Assembly: GCA_964451605.1 (NCBI GenBank)
Contig: CAYVJA010000046.1
Span: 1-22,728, forward strand
DNA length: 22,728 nt
Reading direction: 5' to 3'
From: JAQVSH01 sp964451605
GTDB taxonomy: Bacteria > Bacteroidota > Bacteroidia > Bacteroidales > UBA4181
Positions 15,996 through 22,728 of this stretch are shown piece by piece. Within the stretch, counting starts at the first letter, position 1; every line of letters begins with the position of its first letter. The position numbers were made by a program, and so were the translations under genes. The notes beneath the pieces were generated by a model. That model was not told the DNA's origin. It was given only the letters and a program-made list of their open reading frames with translations, and did no database searches.

Positions 15996-16014
15996 AATGT
16001 TAATTTAATGTTAA
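15996..16014. repeat. Direct repeat AATGTTAA with 11-bp period
   Basis: AATGTTAA occurs at 15996-16003 and 16007-16014, separated by TTT, so the copies lie on one face of the helix. They are 40-60 bases upstream of the candidate oadB-unit promoter. An operator is possible; no regulator is identified. Confidence 0.4.
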
Positions 16015-16020
16015 GTTATT

Positions 16021-16036
16021 CCCCCAAGTGAGGGGG
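16021..16036. repeat. Short GC hairpin
   Basis: CCCCC-AAGTGA-GGGGG forms a 5-bp hairpin directly beyond the terminator of the neighbouring gene; it may act as a second, backup hairpin. Confidence 0.4.
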
Positions 16037-16037
16037 T

Positions 16038-16080
16038 AAAAAACGGGGGGGCTTCACCGCAACAACGGCAAAGCCCCCCC
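16038..16080 (-). terminator. Strong intrinsic terminator of the sugar isomerase-like gene
   Basis: The arms GGGGGGGCTT (16045-16054) and AAGCCCCCCC (16071-16080) pair perfectly over 10 bases with a 16-base loop. On the minus strand the stem is followed by G and then T6 (A6 at 16038-16043 on the plus strand). It lies 14 bases past the gene's stop. Confidence 0.85.
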
Positions 16081-16094
16081 GGGTAAAAATGTGA

Positions 16095-16937
16095 TTACGC
16101 CAGTTTTTGAACTGCCTTAAAGTACCCGATACATTCGGCAATACCCAGGAAAGGATCGTTCATATCCTTCTCATATTCAAGGCTGCAAACACCGGTATAC
16201 TTCACTTCACGCAACATCCGCACAAAAGCGGGAAAATCAATTTTTCCACGCCCGAATTCAATACCCTTCCCCGCTTTCGAGCCTTCGGTAACATCCTTTA
16301 TGTGAACGTCGAATACACGGGTATGATACTTCCTGAGGTCGGCCACCGGATCATATCCTGCACGAAGGTTATGGCCGATATCCAGACACATCCCGATACG
16401 GGGATCCAGATCTTTGGTATGATTCCATACATCGGTTGCATGGGGATAGAGTTCGATATCGGGCCCGTGCAGATGGATGGCATAGTTAAAACCGTACTCT
16501 TTTACCTTTTTATCCACATAGGGGAGCAACTCCAGATTGGGAACACCCACAATCAACTTAACCCCCACTCTTTTGGCATAGTCAAAGGCGCGGTCGATCT
16601 CCTCATTGCTCTTCATGTAGATGGGACCCACACCATACCCCACAACCTTCTTTTCGGCCAGTTTGGCATGAAAAGCGGCAATCTGCTCGTCGGTAGCATT
16701 CAGCGGGAGATGAAAATCTTTGATACACAAATAGCGCACATCGATTTTATCTAACACCTTCAGGGTGGTGTCGAGATCGAACTTCGCAAAAGTATAACCG
16801 GCCATCCCCAGTTTAAAGAGGTTTTCGGAAGCACCGTCTTTGTTTTGCGGTACCGAACCGGCTTGCACCGAAGCAGGAAGCGCTATGGCCGCCGCTCCCG
16901 CCAGAGCCGTTTTTACAAAATCTCGTCTGTTGCTCAT
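16095..16937 (-). CDS. Tat-exported sugar phosphate isomerase/epimerase-like TIM-barrel protein
   Basis: The 280-residue protein starts with a twin-arginine signal (NRRDFVKTALAGAAAIALPASVQA), so it is probably folded in the cytoplasm and exported to the periplasm. The mature part is an AP-endonuclease-2/xylose-isomerase-like TIM barrel: GMAGYTFAKFDLDTTLKVLD, the RIGMCLDIGHN segment (near 180) and VFDVHIKDVTEG with FGRGKIDFPAFVRML, which supply the usual metal-binding Glu/Asp/His positions. Bacteroidota carry many such exported proteins, usually annotated as sugar phosphate isomerase/epimerase; substrates are mostly unknown, and some act on keto-sugars. It has its own -7 box and a strong terminator, so it seems monocistronic. 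Confidence 0.87.
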   Translation of the reverse strand: MSNRRDFVKTALAGAAAIALPASVQAGSVPQNKDGASENLFKLGMAGYTFAKFDLDTTLKVLDKIDVRYLCIKDFHLPLNATDEQIAAFHAKLAEKKVVGYGVGPIYMKSNEEIDRAFDYAKRVGVKLIVGVPNLELLPYVDKKVKEYGFNYAIHLHGPDIELYPHATDVWNHTKDLDPRIGMCLDIGHNLRAGYDPVADLRKYHTRVFDVHIKDVTEGSKAGKGIEFGRGKIDFPAFVRMLREVKYTGVCSLEYEKDMNDPFLGIAECIGYFKAVQKLA

Positions 16938-16996
16938 CTAAAACAGGTAAAAGAGAGTGAATGAAAAGAGAAGACCGCCCTCAAGCGGCGTAACAC

Positions 16997-17004
16997 CAAA
17001 GGTA
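16997..17004 (-). promoter_or_regulatory. Candidate -7 box for the sugar isomerase-like gene
   Basis: The minus strand reads TACCTTTG, a full TAnnTTTG match, 60 bases before the ATG, in the gap behind the bcp stop codon. No clear -33 element is present. Confidence 0.45.
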
Positions 17005-17030
17005 AGACTTTCCCGGATAAAAGCGGACGG

Positions 17031-17485
17031 TCAGGGTAAAATTTGTGCCGAATGACGCGAAGTCTCAACCTTTTCTATGAGTTGCACAATCACCCCCGAT
17101 TCGTCGATAACATACGTTTTCCGAAGCACCCCCATATATTTCTTCCCGTACATCGATTTTTCGCCCCAGGCCTCGTAGAGCTCCGTTACGTGCCCATCGG
17201 TATCGGCAATCAGAGGAAAGGGAAGCGAAAACTTCTCAATAAACTTCTTATGACTTGCGGTGCTGTCTTTACTCACGCCCACCACAGCATAGCCCTCTGC
17301 CAGGAAGCGATGATAATTATCGCGCAAATCGCACGCCTCGGCCGTACAGCCCGGTGTGTTATCTTTGGGATAAAAATAGAGAACCAGTTTTCGNNNNNNN
17401 NNNCGGCAAAGCCGGAAAGGGTTATCTCATTACCGTTCTGATCGGTTGCAGAGAAGTCGGGGGCCTTATCACCTGTTTTTAACAT
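17031..17485 (-). CDS. bcp: Bcp/PrxQ-type thiol peroxidase (interrupted by an assembly gap)
   Basis: The N terminus (MLKTGDKAPDFSATDQNGNEITLSGFA) and the part after the Ns (RKLVLYFYPKDNTPGCTAEACDLRDNY, then VVGVSKDSTASHKKFIEKF, PFPLIADTDG and MGVLRKTYVIDESG) are one peroxiredoxin of the Bcp class. TPGCTAEAC gives the peroxidatic cysteine and the resolving cysteine five residues later. These enzymes reduce hydrogen peroxide and organic peroxides using thioredoxin. The frames before and after the 10-N run do not agree, but joining the two parts needs a gap length of 2, 5, 8 or 11 bases. With 2 bases, FA-G-RKLVLYFYP would result, the normal family spacing. I therefore read it as an intact gene with a misjudged gap, not a pseudogene. 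It is divergent from cysK. Confidence 0.88.
17394..17403. other. Assembly gap (10 N)
   Basis: Ten Ns lie inside bcp. The reading frame on either side requires a true length congruent to 2 modulo 3, so 10 is a placeholder. Confidence 0.95.
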
Positions 17486-17553
17486 AGCCGTATAGTGTGG
17501 ATGAAAAATAAAAATACCACATTTATGCGATAGTTTCGCCAGGATATCCTCCC

Positions 17554-17561
17554 CATTTTTG
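17554..17561 (+). promoter_or_regulatory. Weak candidate -7 box for cysK
   Basis: CATTTTTG matches TAnnTTTG at seven of eight positions and lies 37 bases before the cysK ATG. Confidence 0.25.
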
Positions 17562-17598
17562 CATCAATAAATCTCAAACCCGCATAATTACCTGCACC

Positions 17599-18537
17599 AT
17601 GAAAAAAGTAGCCGAAAATCTGACCCAGCTCATTGGAAATACACCTCTGCTCTCGTTACAACGCATAACCGCCAAAAGAGGCATTCATGCAACGGTTCTG
17701 GCCAAGGTTGAGGCCTTCAACCCCGGTGGATCGATAAAAGACCGCATTGCACTGGCAATGATCGAGGATGCAGAGCGCAAAAATCTTCTCAAACCGGGAG
17801 CCACCCTCATCGAACCTACAAGTGGCAATACCGGGGTCGGGCTGGCCATGGTTGCTGCAGTGAAAGGATATACCCTGATTCTCACCATGCCCGAAACCAT
17901 GAGCATAGAGCGGCGCAAGCTATTGAGCGCATTAGGCGCAAAACTGGTTCTCACCCCCGGCCCCGAAGGGATGAAAGGCGCCATTGCAAAAGCTGCGCAA
18001 CTGAAAGAGGAGATCCCCGGCGCAGTCATCCTGCAACAGTTTGAGAACCAAGCCAACCCCGCCATCCATCAGCAAAGCACCGCCGAAGAGATCTGGCGCG
18101 ACACCGACGGAAAAGTCGACATTTTTGTAGCCGGTGTTGGCACCGGCGGCACCCTTACAGGAGTAGCCACCCTCCTGAAAAAGCGGAACCCGTCGGTCAG
18201 GATTATTGCAGCCGAACCCTCCGATTCGCCCGTTATCTCCGGTGGCAACCCCGGCCCCCACAAAATCCAGGGCATCGGCGCCGGCTTCATTCCCAAAATC
18301 CTGAACACCCAACTTATAGACGAAGTCATCACCGTACAAAACGAAGAGGCCTTCGAAATGGGACGCGCCCTGGCCAAAGAAGAGGGCCTCCTGGCCGGCA
18401 TCTCCTCAGGCGCCGCACTCCACGCCGCCCTAACCGTAGCCCGACGGCCCGAAAACCAAGGCAAACAGATAGTGGTAGTGCTCCCCGACACAGGAGAGAG
18501 GTATTTGTCGACGTTGCTGTATGAATACAATGGTTAA
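17599..18537 (+). CDS. cysK: Cysteine synthase A (O-acetylserine sulfhydrylase)
   Basis: This 312-residue PLP enzyme has NPGGSIKDR (residues 41-49, with Lys47 forming the internal aldimine), PTSGNTGVGLA (73-83, the substrate loop), GTGGTLTG (181-188, the phosphate-binding loop) and a late VVLPDTGERYLST segment. It makes cysteine from O-acetylserine and sulfide in the cytoplasm. The length matches the family. The stop codon TAA (18535-18537) lies inside intergenic repeat copy C. It is divergent from the Bcp peroxiredoxin with a 113-base gap. Confidence 0.96.
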   Translation: MKKVAENLTQLIGNTPLLSLQRITAKRGIHATVLAKVEAFNPGGSIKDRIALAMIEDAERKNLLKPGATLIEPTSGNTGVGLAMVAAVKGYTLILTMPETMSIERRKLLSALGAKLVLTPGPEGMKGAIAKAAQLKEEIPGAVILQQFENQANPAIHQQSTAEEIWRDTDGKVDIFVAGVGTGGTLTGVATLLKKRNPSVRIIAAEPSDSPVISGGNPGPHKIQGIGAGFIPKILNTQLIDEVITVQNEEAFEMGRALAKEEGLLAGISSGAALHAALTVARRPENQGKQIVVVLPDTGERYLSTLLYEYNG

Positions 18538-18580
18538 TGCGCAAAGCGCAGCACTAGAGCACTAGAGCACTAAAGCACCA
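18529..18580. repeat. Intergenic octamer repeat element, copy C
   Basis: After AATGGTTAA and the mini-palindrome TGCGC-AAA-GCGCA come TAGAGCAC, TAGAGCAC and TAAAGCAC (18554-18577). The layout is the reverse complement of copy A, with the shared outer flank AATGGTTAAT. The first bases overlap the cysK stop codon. Confidence 0.68.
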
Positions 18581-18663
18581 CCCCTTATTGCGGGGGAGTC
18601 ATTCTACTGCATTTGGTGTCTGCGTGTCGGAGGATGTGGGATTAGCTAGTTGACTAACAGGCG

Positions 18664-18719
18664 TTTGGGGAAATTTGGGTTGTTTGGAAGAATCACTATT
18701 TGGGGGGATAGGGGTTTGG
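18664..18719 (+). other. G-tract cluster upstream of the TonB receptor
   Basis: TTTGGGG-like units recur: G runs of 4, 3, 2, 6, 4 and 2 occur at 18667, 18677, 18686, 18702, 18711 and 18718. This could form a G-quadruplex or allow slippage at the G6 run. The rest of the 223-base gap holds repeat copy C and a -7 box. Confidence 0.4.
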
Positions 18720-18730
18720 AGCCGATTGTC

Positions 18731-18738
18731 TAGCTTTG
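18731..18738 (+). promoter_or_regulatory. Candidate -7 box for the TonB receptor unit
   Basis: TAGCTTTG fully matches TAnnTTTG. It lies 22 bases before the ATG, giving a very short leader. No -33 element is found at the usual spacing. Confidence 0.33.
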
Positions 18739-18760
18739 GCTTCCCTAATTTTCCCTTGGT

Positions 18761-20929
18761 ATGCGTTTGGCTCTCTTCTGTTGTGTTTCTCTGTTTTTGA
18801 TGTGGCCGGGTCTTGTTTCCGGGGAGTTGGCAGGTCAGGTGCCTTATGTGTTGCCCGGGCTGTCGGCGGGGCAGTATGCGGACGATTTGCCTGACTCGGT
18901 CGATAATATGTACCATTTTGAGGAGGTGGCGGTTACGGCTAATAAGGAGCGATTGAATATCAGGGAGTTGCCGCTGTCGGCTACTGCGTTCGCAGCATCG
19001 CAGCTCAGTAGTAAGAATATCACGTCGGTGAAGGAGATTACGGCGTTTGTGCCGAATCTCTTTATGCCCGATTACGGGTCGCGCCTCACATCGCCTATCT
19101 ATATCCGGGGTATCGGTTCGAAAATTAATGCCCCTTCTGTGGGGCTGTATGTGGATCAGGTGCCCTATTTCGAAAAATCGGCCTTCGATTTCGATATGCT
19201 CGAGATTGAACGGATAGAGGTGCTGAGCGGTTCGCAGGGTACGCTCTATGGCCGCAATACGATGGGCGGGGTTATCCGGGTGCAGAGCAAATTGCCGCTC
19301 AACTATAAGGGGAGCCGGTTTACGCTCGGGGCGGGGAATTATAGCCTGCTGGAGGCATCGGCATCGCACTACGGAGAATTATCGCCGAAGCTGGGGTTTT
19401 CGATTTCGGGTCAGTATAAGCAGCACGGCGGCTACTTTACCAACCAATACACCGGAAAGCGAACCGACCCCATCGACGCCGGTTCGGCCAAGATGCGGTG
19501 GCGCTGGAAACCCAACAGCGATAACGATCTCAATCTGGTGATGAGTTATGAGAACTCCGATCAGGGAGGCTATCCTTACGCCCAATACGACAAAACCGAA
19601 CAGGAGAGCGGCCCGGTAAACTATAACAACCCGAGCGGCTATCAGCGCGAGATGAGCACCAATGGCCTGACATGGCAAAAAAAGGCGGGAAACCTCACTT
19701 TGCATGCCCGTACCGGCTTCCAGTTCCTCTCCGACCGACAGGCAGTAGATCAGGATTTCTCTCCGAAGAACTCCTATTTTGTAACCCAGAATCAGCGACA
19801 GAATATGTGGTCGCAAGAAATTGAGTTGCAGTCGGATCCCGATCCGAAAAGGCGGTTTCGCTGGCATCTGGGGCTCTTCGGTTTTTTGCAGGAGCTAAAG
19901 AGCCGGGTGCAGATGGAATACAAAGAGGATGCCCTGGCTGCAAACAACCTGACCTACCCGCTTCAGACCCTGAAAAAGTACGACACCCCCACTTCGGGTG
20001 TTGCATTGTACCACCAATCGTCGGTTAACCCCTTTGGCGAGCTGCCGCTTTCGTTCACATTCGGTCTTCGCTACGACTACGAACAGGCTCGTACCCACTA
20101 TACCTACTTCCGCACCACGCAGGGACTCACCACAGAGGCCGACCAATTCAGGAGCCGGCTCAGTTTTCATCAGTTTTCGCCCAAACTGTCGGCTCAATAT
20201 ACCTTCAGCCAGCGGAATATGGCCTACCTGTCGGTAACCAAAGGATACAAAACGGGCGGTTTCAACACCTCGTTCGAACGCCCCGAAGACCGCAGCTTCC
20301 GTCCGGAGTACAGCTATACCTACGAGGCCGGAGCCAAGCTTATCACCCCGAAAGGCAACTGGAACGGAGAGGTGGCGCTCTTCTATATCGACTGGCGACA
20401 TCAGCAAATTTACCAACCGCTCTCTTCGGGAAAGGGCTCCATGTTGAAAAACGCGGGGAAATCGGCCAGCAAAGGGGTAGAGGTTAGTCTTCGGGGCCAG
20501 ATTACTCCCCACTTGCGTTTGGAGACCGCCTACGGTTATACCCACGCCACTTTCCGCGAACACAAACCCAATGCCCAGGCCGATTACGCGGGTAACTACC
20601 TCCCCTTTGTGCCCGCCAACACCTTTACAGGAGGGCTGGTTTACACGAAAAACGTCAGCACACCCCTATTTAACAAAATGACCCTGAGCACCTTCTATAA
20701 CGGAACCGGAAAAATATGGTGGAACGAGAAAAATGATGCCTGTCAGAAATTTTACGGTCTGATCAATGCCACACTCCGCTTCGACAAGGGAAATGTGGGC
20801 TACGAAGTGTGGATGCGCAACATCGGTTCTGCCTCCTACCACGCATTTTACTTCGACTCCATGGGCAAATCGTTTGTACAAAAGGGGCTCCCCTTTCTGG
20901 GAGGAGTAAGAGTTACCTGTAAAATCTAA
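18761..20929 (+). CDS. TonB-dependent outer-membrane receptor
   Basis: This 722-residue protein has a signal peptide (residues 1-20), a TonB-box-like EEVAVTA (54-60), a plug domain (about 64-170) with PIYIRGIGSKINAPSVGLYVDQVPY and IERIEVLSGSQGTLYGRNTMGG, and a beta-barrel ending at VRVTCKI. It lacks the carboxypeptidase-like N-terminal extension of SusC proteins and resembles siderophore/haem-type receptors of the FyuA/FecA kind. Such receptors import iron complexes, haem or cobalamin with TonB-ExbBD energy. The next gene, an inner-membrane transporter, begins 3 bases after its stop, followed by a HemN-like gene, so a porphyrin-related substrate is possible (inference). Its 5' section (first ~400 bases) uses more T- and G-ending codons than the rest. 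Confidence 0.92.
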   Translation: MRLALFCCVSLFLMWPGLVSGELAGQVPYVLPGLSAGQYADDLPDSVDNMYHFEEVAVTANKERLNIRELPLSATAFAASQLSSKNITSVKEITAFVPNLFMPDYGSRLTSPIYIRGIGSKINAPSVGLYVDQVPYFEKSAFDFDMLEIERIEVLSGSQGTLYGRNTMGGVIRVQSKLPLNYKGSRFTLGAGNYSLLEASASHYGELSPKLGFSISGQYKQHGGYFTNQYTGKRTDPIDAGSAKMRWRWKPNSDNDLNLVMSYENSDQGGYPYAQYDKTEQESGPVNYNNPSGYQREMSTNGLTWQKKAGNLTLHARTGFQFLSDRQAVDQDFSPKNSYFVTQNQRQNMWSQEIELQSDPDPKRRFRWHLGLFGFLQELKSRVQMEYKEDALAANNLTYPLQTLKKYDTPTSGVALYHQSSVNPFGELPLSFTFGLRYDYEQARTHYTYFRTTQGLTTEADQFRSRLSFHQFSPKLSAQYTFSQRNMAYLSVTKGYKTGGFNTSFERPEDRSFRPEYSYTYEAGAKLITPKGNWNGEVALFYIDWRHQQIYQPLSSGKGSMLKNAGKSASKGVEVSLRGQITPHLRLETAYGYTHATFREHKPNAQADYAGNYLPFVPANTFTGGLVYTKNVSTPLFNKMTLSTFYNGTGKIWWNEKNDACQKFYGLINATLRFDKGNVGYEVWMRNIGSASYHAFYFDSMGKSFVQKGLPFLGGVRVTCKI

Positions 20930-20932
20930 CCT

Positions 20933-22141
20933 ATGAACCGAAGCCAGAGCGGCAAGATGATTGCCTTCTTTTTTCTCTACATTGCGCAGTCTATCCCCAT
21001 GAGTTTCTTCTCTACCGCCATTCCGGTGGTGTTGCGACAGGAGAACTTCTCGCTGGCATCGATTGGCCTTCTGCAACTGATTAAACTCCCCTGGATTCTG
21101 AAATTTATATGGGCACCGTTTATCGATGCCCGAACCCGAAGCGAAAAGGACTATTTCCGTTGGATCATCTCGTCGGAGTTGCTCTACGCCCTGCTGATCC
21201 TGGCCGTCTCGTTTCTGGATATCACCCTCCACTTTCCGGCACTCTTTGCCCTGGTAGTACTTGCCTTCCTGGCCTCTGCCACACAGGACATTGCCACCGA
21301 TGCGCTGGCGGTGCTCTCCTTCTCGAAAAAAGAGAAGAGCATGGCAGGGAGCATTCAGTCGATGGGGGGATTTGCCGGAACCTGGATTGGGTCGGGATTG
21401 CTCCTGATTCTCTTTGCCAAATGGGGTTGGACCACACTCCTCTACGCCCTTTCGGCCTTTGTGCTGGTGGCACTGCTCCCGTTGATTTTCCGCAAAAGTC
21501 CGTTAATTGTCGAACCGGCACCCCCAAAAAAGATTCAATGGAACGATCTCTTTCGCTTCTTTGCCCGAAAAGGAACCGTGAAGCTCCTCCTCTTTCTGGC
21601 GCTGAGCTATTCGGGCCTGATCGGGACCCTTGCCATGCTCAAACCGATGATGGTCGACCTCGGGTACAACATGTCGAAGATTGGGCTGATGGTGGGCATC
21701 ATCGGCACTCTGGCCGGGTGTAGCGGATCATTTATCGGCGGATTCGTCATGAAACGAATTGCCAGAAAAACGGCCCGCATCGGCGGCGCCCTCTACCTTA
21801 TGATTGCCGCTTTTTACATCTGGATCATGTCGTTATCGGGCTTTACGACTTCCACCCTCTATCTGGGTATCGTTCTGATCTGGAGCAGCTACGGAGCGGC
21901 CAGCGTGATACTCTATACCACCGCCATGGAACGGGTTCGCGAAGGGCTCGAAGGCACCGATTTTACCCTGCAAACCGTGATTGCCCACTTTTCGAGTATG
22001 GTGGTTGCCATCGGATCGGGCAAATTTGCCGACCACTTCGGCTATAGCGGACTCTTTTTAGCCGAGTTCTGTCTGGCTCTGGTTGCCTTTCTTTTCGTTA
22101 CCTTTGTGTTTCACCGCACCCCGGAGCACACCGTTGCATAG
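20933..22141 (+). CDS. MFS transporter, AmpG-like (PAT family)
   Basis: This 402-residue polytopic protein has about 12 membrane helices. The AmpG-type signatures are KLPWILKFIWAPFIDA (about 52-67) and ASATQDIATDALAV (about 116-129). AmpG of enterobacteria imports muropeptides, but the wider family moves varied substrates, so AmpG function is not implied. The position between a TonB receptor (3-base gap) and a HemN-like gene (23-base gap) suggests it passes the receptor's ligand across the inner membrane, or exports a related product. This is inferred from layout. Confidence 0.85.
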   Translation: MNRSQSGKMIAFFFLYIAQSIPMSFFSTAIPVVLRQENFSLASIGLLQLIKLPWILKFIWAPFIDARTRSEKDYFRWIISSELLYALLILAVSFLDITLHFPALFALVVLAFLASATQDIATDALAVLSFSKKEKSMAGSIQSMGGFAGTWIGSGLLLILFAKWGWTTLLYALSAFVLVALLPLIFRKSPLIVEPAPPKKIQWNDLFRFFARKGTVKLLLFLALSYSGLIGTLAMLKPMMVDLGYNMSKIGLMVGIIGTLAGCSGSFIGGFVMKRIARKTARIGGALYLMIAAFYIWIMSLSGFTTSTLYLGIVLIWSSYGAASVILYTTAMERVREGLEGTDFTLQTVIAHFSSMVVAIGSGKFADHFGYSGLFLAEFCLALVAFLFVTFVFHRTPEHTVA

Positions 22142-22164
22142 GGCTTGCGAATCAGACCTTTCCG

Positions 22165-22728
22165 ATGGATCAACAGTTGCTGCAGAAATATAACCACCCG
22201 GTTCCCCGATACACAAGCTATCCCCCTGCCAACCACTTTACTGCAGGGTGCCTGAAGGAGGAGTGGGAACGGGCCATCTTCAATTCAAACCACGGAGAGC
22301 CCCAACACATCTCTTACTATTGCGGATGCAACTCGTATGCAATGGCTAAGCCCGAAACGGTAGGCAAATATATCGATGCCCTAGAGGCCGAAATCGACCG
22401 GGTTACGCCGATGCTCTCTCCACACCGGGCCCTTTCGCAAATCCATTTCGGAGGGGGAAGCCCCACTGCCATACCCATTGCTTATCTGCAACGCATTATC
22501 GAGCGGCTCCTTGCAGGCCGACAAACCCTGGAGAAACCCGAAATTGCCATCGAGTGCCATCCGGGTTATCTCGAAGCATCCGATTGGGAAGCATTGGCAT
22601 CGGCCGGATTCAATCGCGTAAGCATTGGAATACAAGACTTTAATCCGGAAGTAGTAAAAGCCGTGAACCGACGGCCCTCCTTGCTGGCTCCGGAAGCGAT
22701 ATTAGCCATTCTGCGCAGCAGGAATATT
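22165..22728 (+). CDS. hemN: HemN-like coproporphyrinogen III oxidase with incomplete radical-SAM motif (3' end beyond window)
   Basis: The first 188 residues of a HemN-family protein are visible. Conserved pieces are KYNHPVPRYTSYPPANHF (8-25), HFGGGSPTA (SAM-binding, near 93-101), AIECHPGYL and GFNRVSIGIQDFNPEVVKAVNR. HemN uses SAM and a [4Fe-4S] cluster to decarboxylate coproporphyrinogen III without oxygen. The family expects YxHIPFCxxxCxxCxC after the N-terminal segment; here the text goes from HIS directly to YYCGCN (residues 48-56), so about 12 residues with the first two cluster cysteines are absent, in frame. Either the gene is dead or altered, or the assembly dropped 36 bases. The gene continues past 22728. 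It is most likely cotranscribed with the two genes before it. Confidence 0.85.
   Translation, partial: MDQQLLQKYNHPVPRYTSYPPANHFTAGCLKEEWERAIFNSNHGEPQHISYYCGCNSYAMAKPETVGKYIDALEAEIDRVTPMLSPHRALSQIHFGGGSPTAIPIAYLQRIIERLLAGRQTLEKPEIAIECHPGYLEASDWEALASAGFNRVSIGIQDFNPEVVKAVNRRPSLLAPEAILAILRSRNI

Noticed and set aside
17031..17485. Peroxiredoxin considered as a frameshifted pseudogene
   Set aside because: The frame change coincides exactly with the 10-N placeholder and all motifs are intact.
18580..18600. CCCC-TTATTG-CGGGG hairpin after cysK as a terminator
   Set aside because: The stem is 4 bp and no T run follows.
18599..19369. 256-codon open frame on the minus strand over the TonB receptor 5' end
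   Set aside because: It is antisense to the clear signal peptide and plug domain; the product is rich in Arg/His/Pro/Gln with no family pattern.

Overview
The window looks like a chromosomal contig from a member of the Bacteroidales (Bacteroidota). The evidence is the gene content: a lipoprotein GH106-type glycoside hydrolase, carboxyspermidine-type polyamine synthesis, a LemA/DUF3137 pair, an OadB-type Na+ pump subunit and a TonB receptor. Several genes also carry a TAnnTTTG -7 box instead of E. coli-type promoters, and clear Shine-Dalgarno sites are generally lacking. A run of ten Ns at 17394-17403 shows it is a draft or metagenomic assembly. No rRNA, tRNA, CRISPR, prophage or transposase gene is visible.

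Layout. 1-1499 (+): the 3' part of a saccharopine-dehydrogenase-like polyamine gene, then a TtcA-like tRNA thiolase that starts at TTG. 1529-5233 (-): housekeeping genes, read in transcription order as HU, a terminator, a TrmH-type RNA methylase, a terminator, then dnaN, a DEDDh exonuclease and a fumarylacetoacetase-fold hydrolase. 5545-14177: an accessory block with a secreted esterase (+), a DUF2721 membrane protein and an unrecognised 828-residue secreted protein with an internal duplication (-), and then LemA, DUF3137 and a GH106 alpha-L-rhamnosidase-like lipoprotein (+). 14209-17485 (-): an OadB-type sodium pump subunit with a small membrane partner, a Tat-exported TIM-barrel sugar isomerase-like protein, and a Bcp peroxiredoxin split by the N gap. 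17599-22728 (+): cysK, then a tight TonB receptor / AmpG-like transporter / HemN-like unit running off the window.

How genes may work together. The esterase, the propeller-like 828-aa protein and the GH106 enzyme form a loose secreted set that could act on rhamnose-containing glycans; no SusC/SusD pair is visible. The TonB receptor, MFS transporter and HemN gene are 3 and 23 bases apart and look like one transcript, suggesting uptake and processing of a porphyrin or another haem precursor (inference).

The most notable observations are: (1) the HemN-like gene seems to have lost, in frame, about 12 residues containing the first two cysteines of the radical-SAM cluster motif; (2) an intergenic repeat family of TAGAGCAY octamers next to a GCGC mini-palindrome occurs at three places, two of them flanking the esterase; (3) the 828-aa secreted protein carries two copies of a roughly 180-residue module; (4) a 66-bp palindrome encodes the end of the DUF2721 protein.
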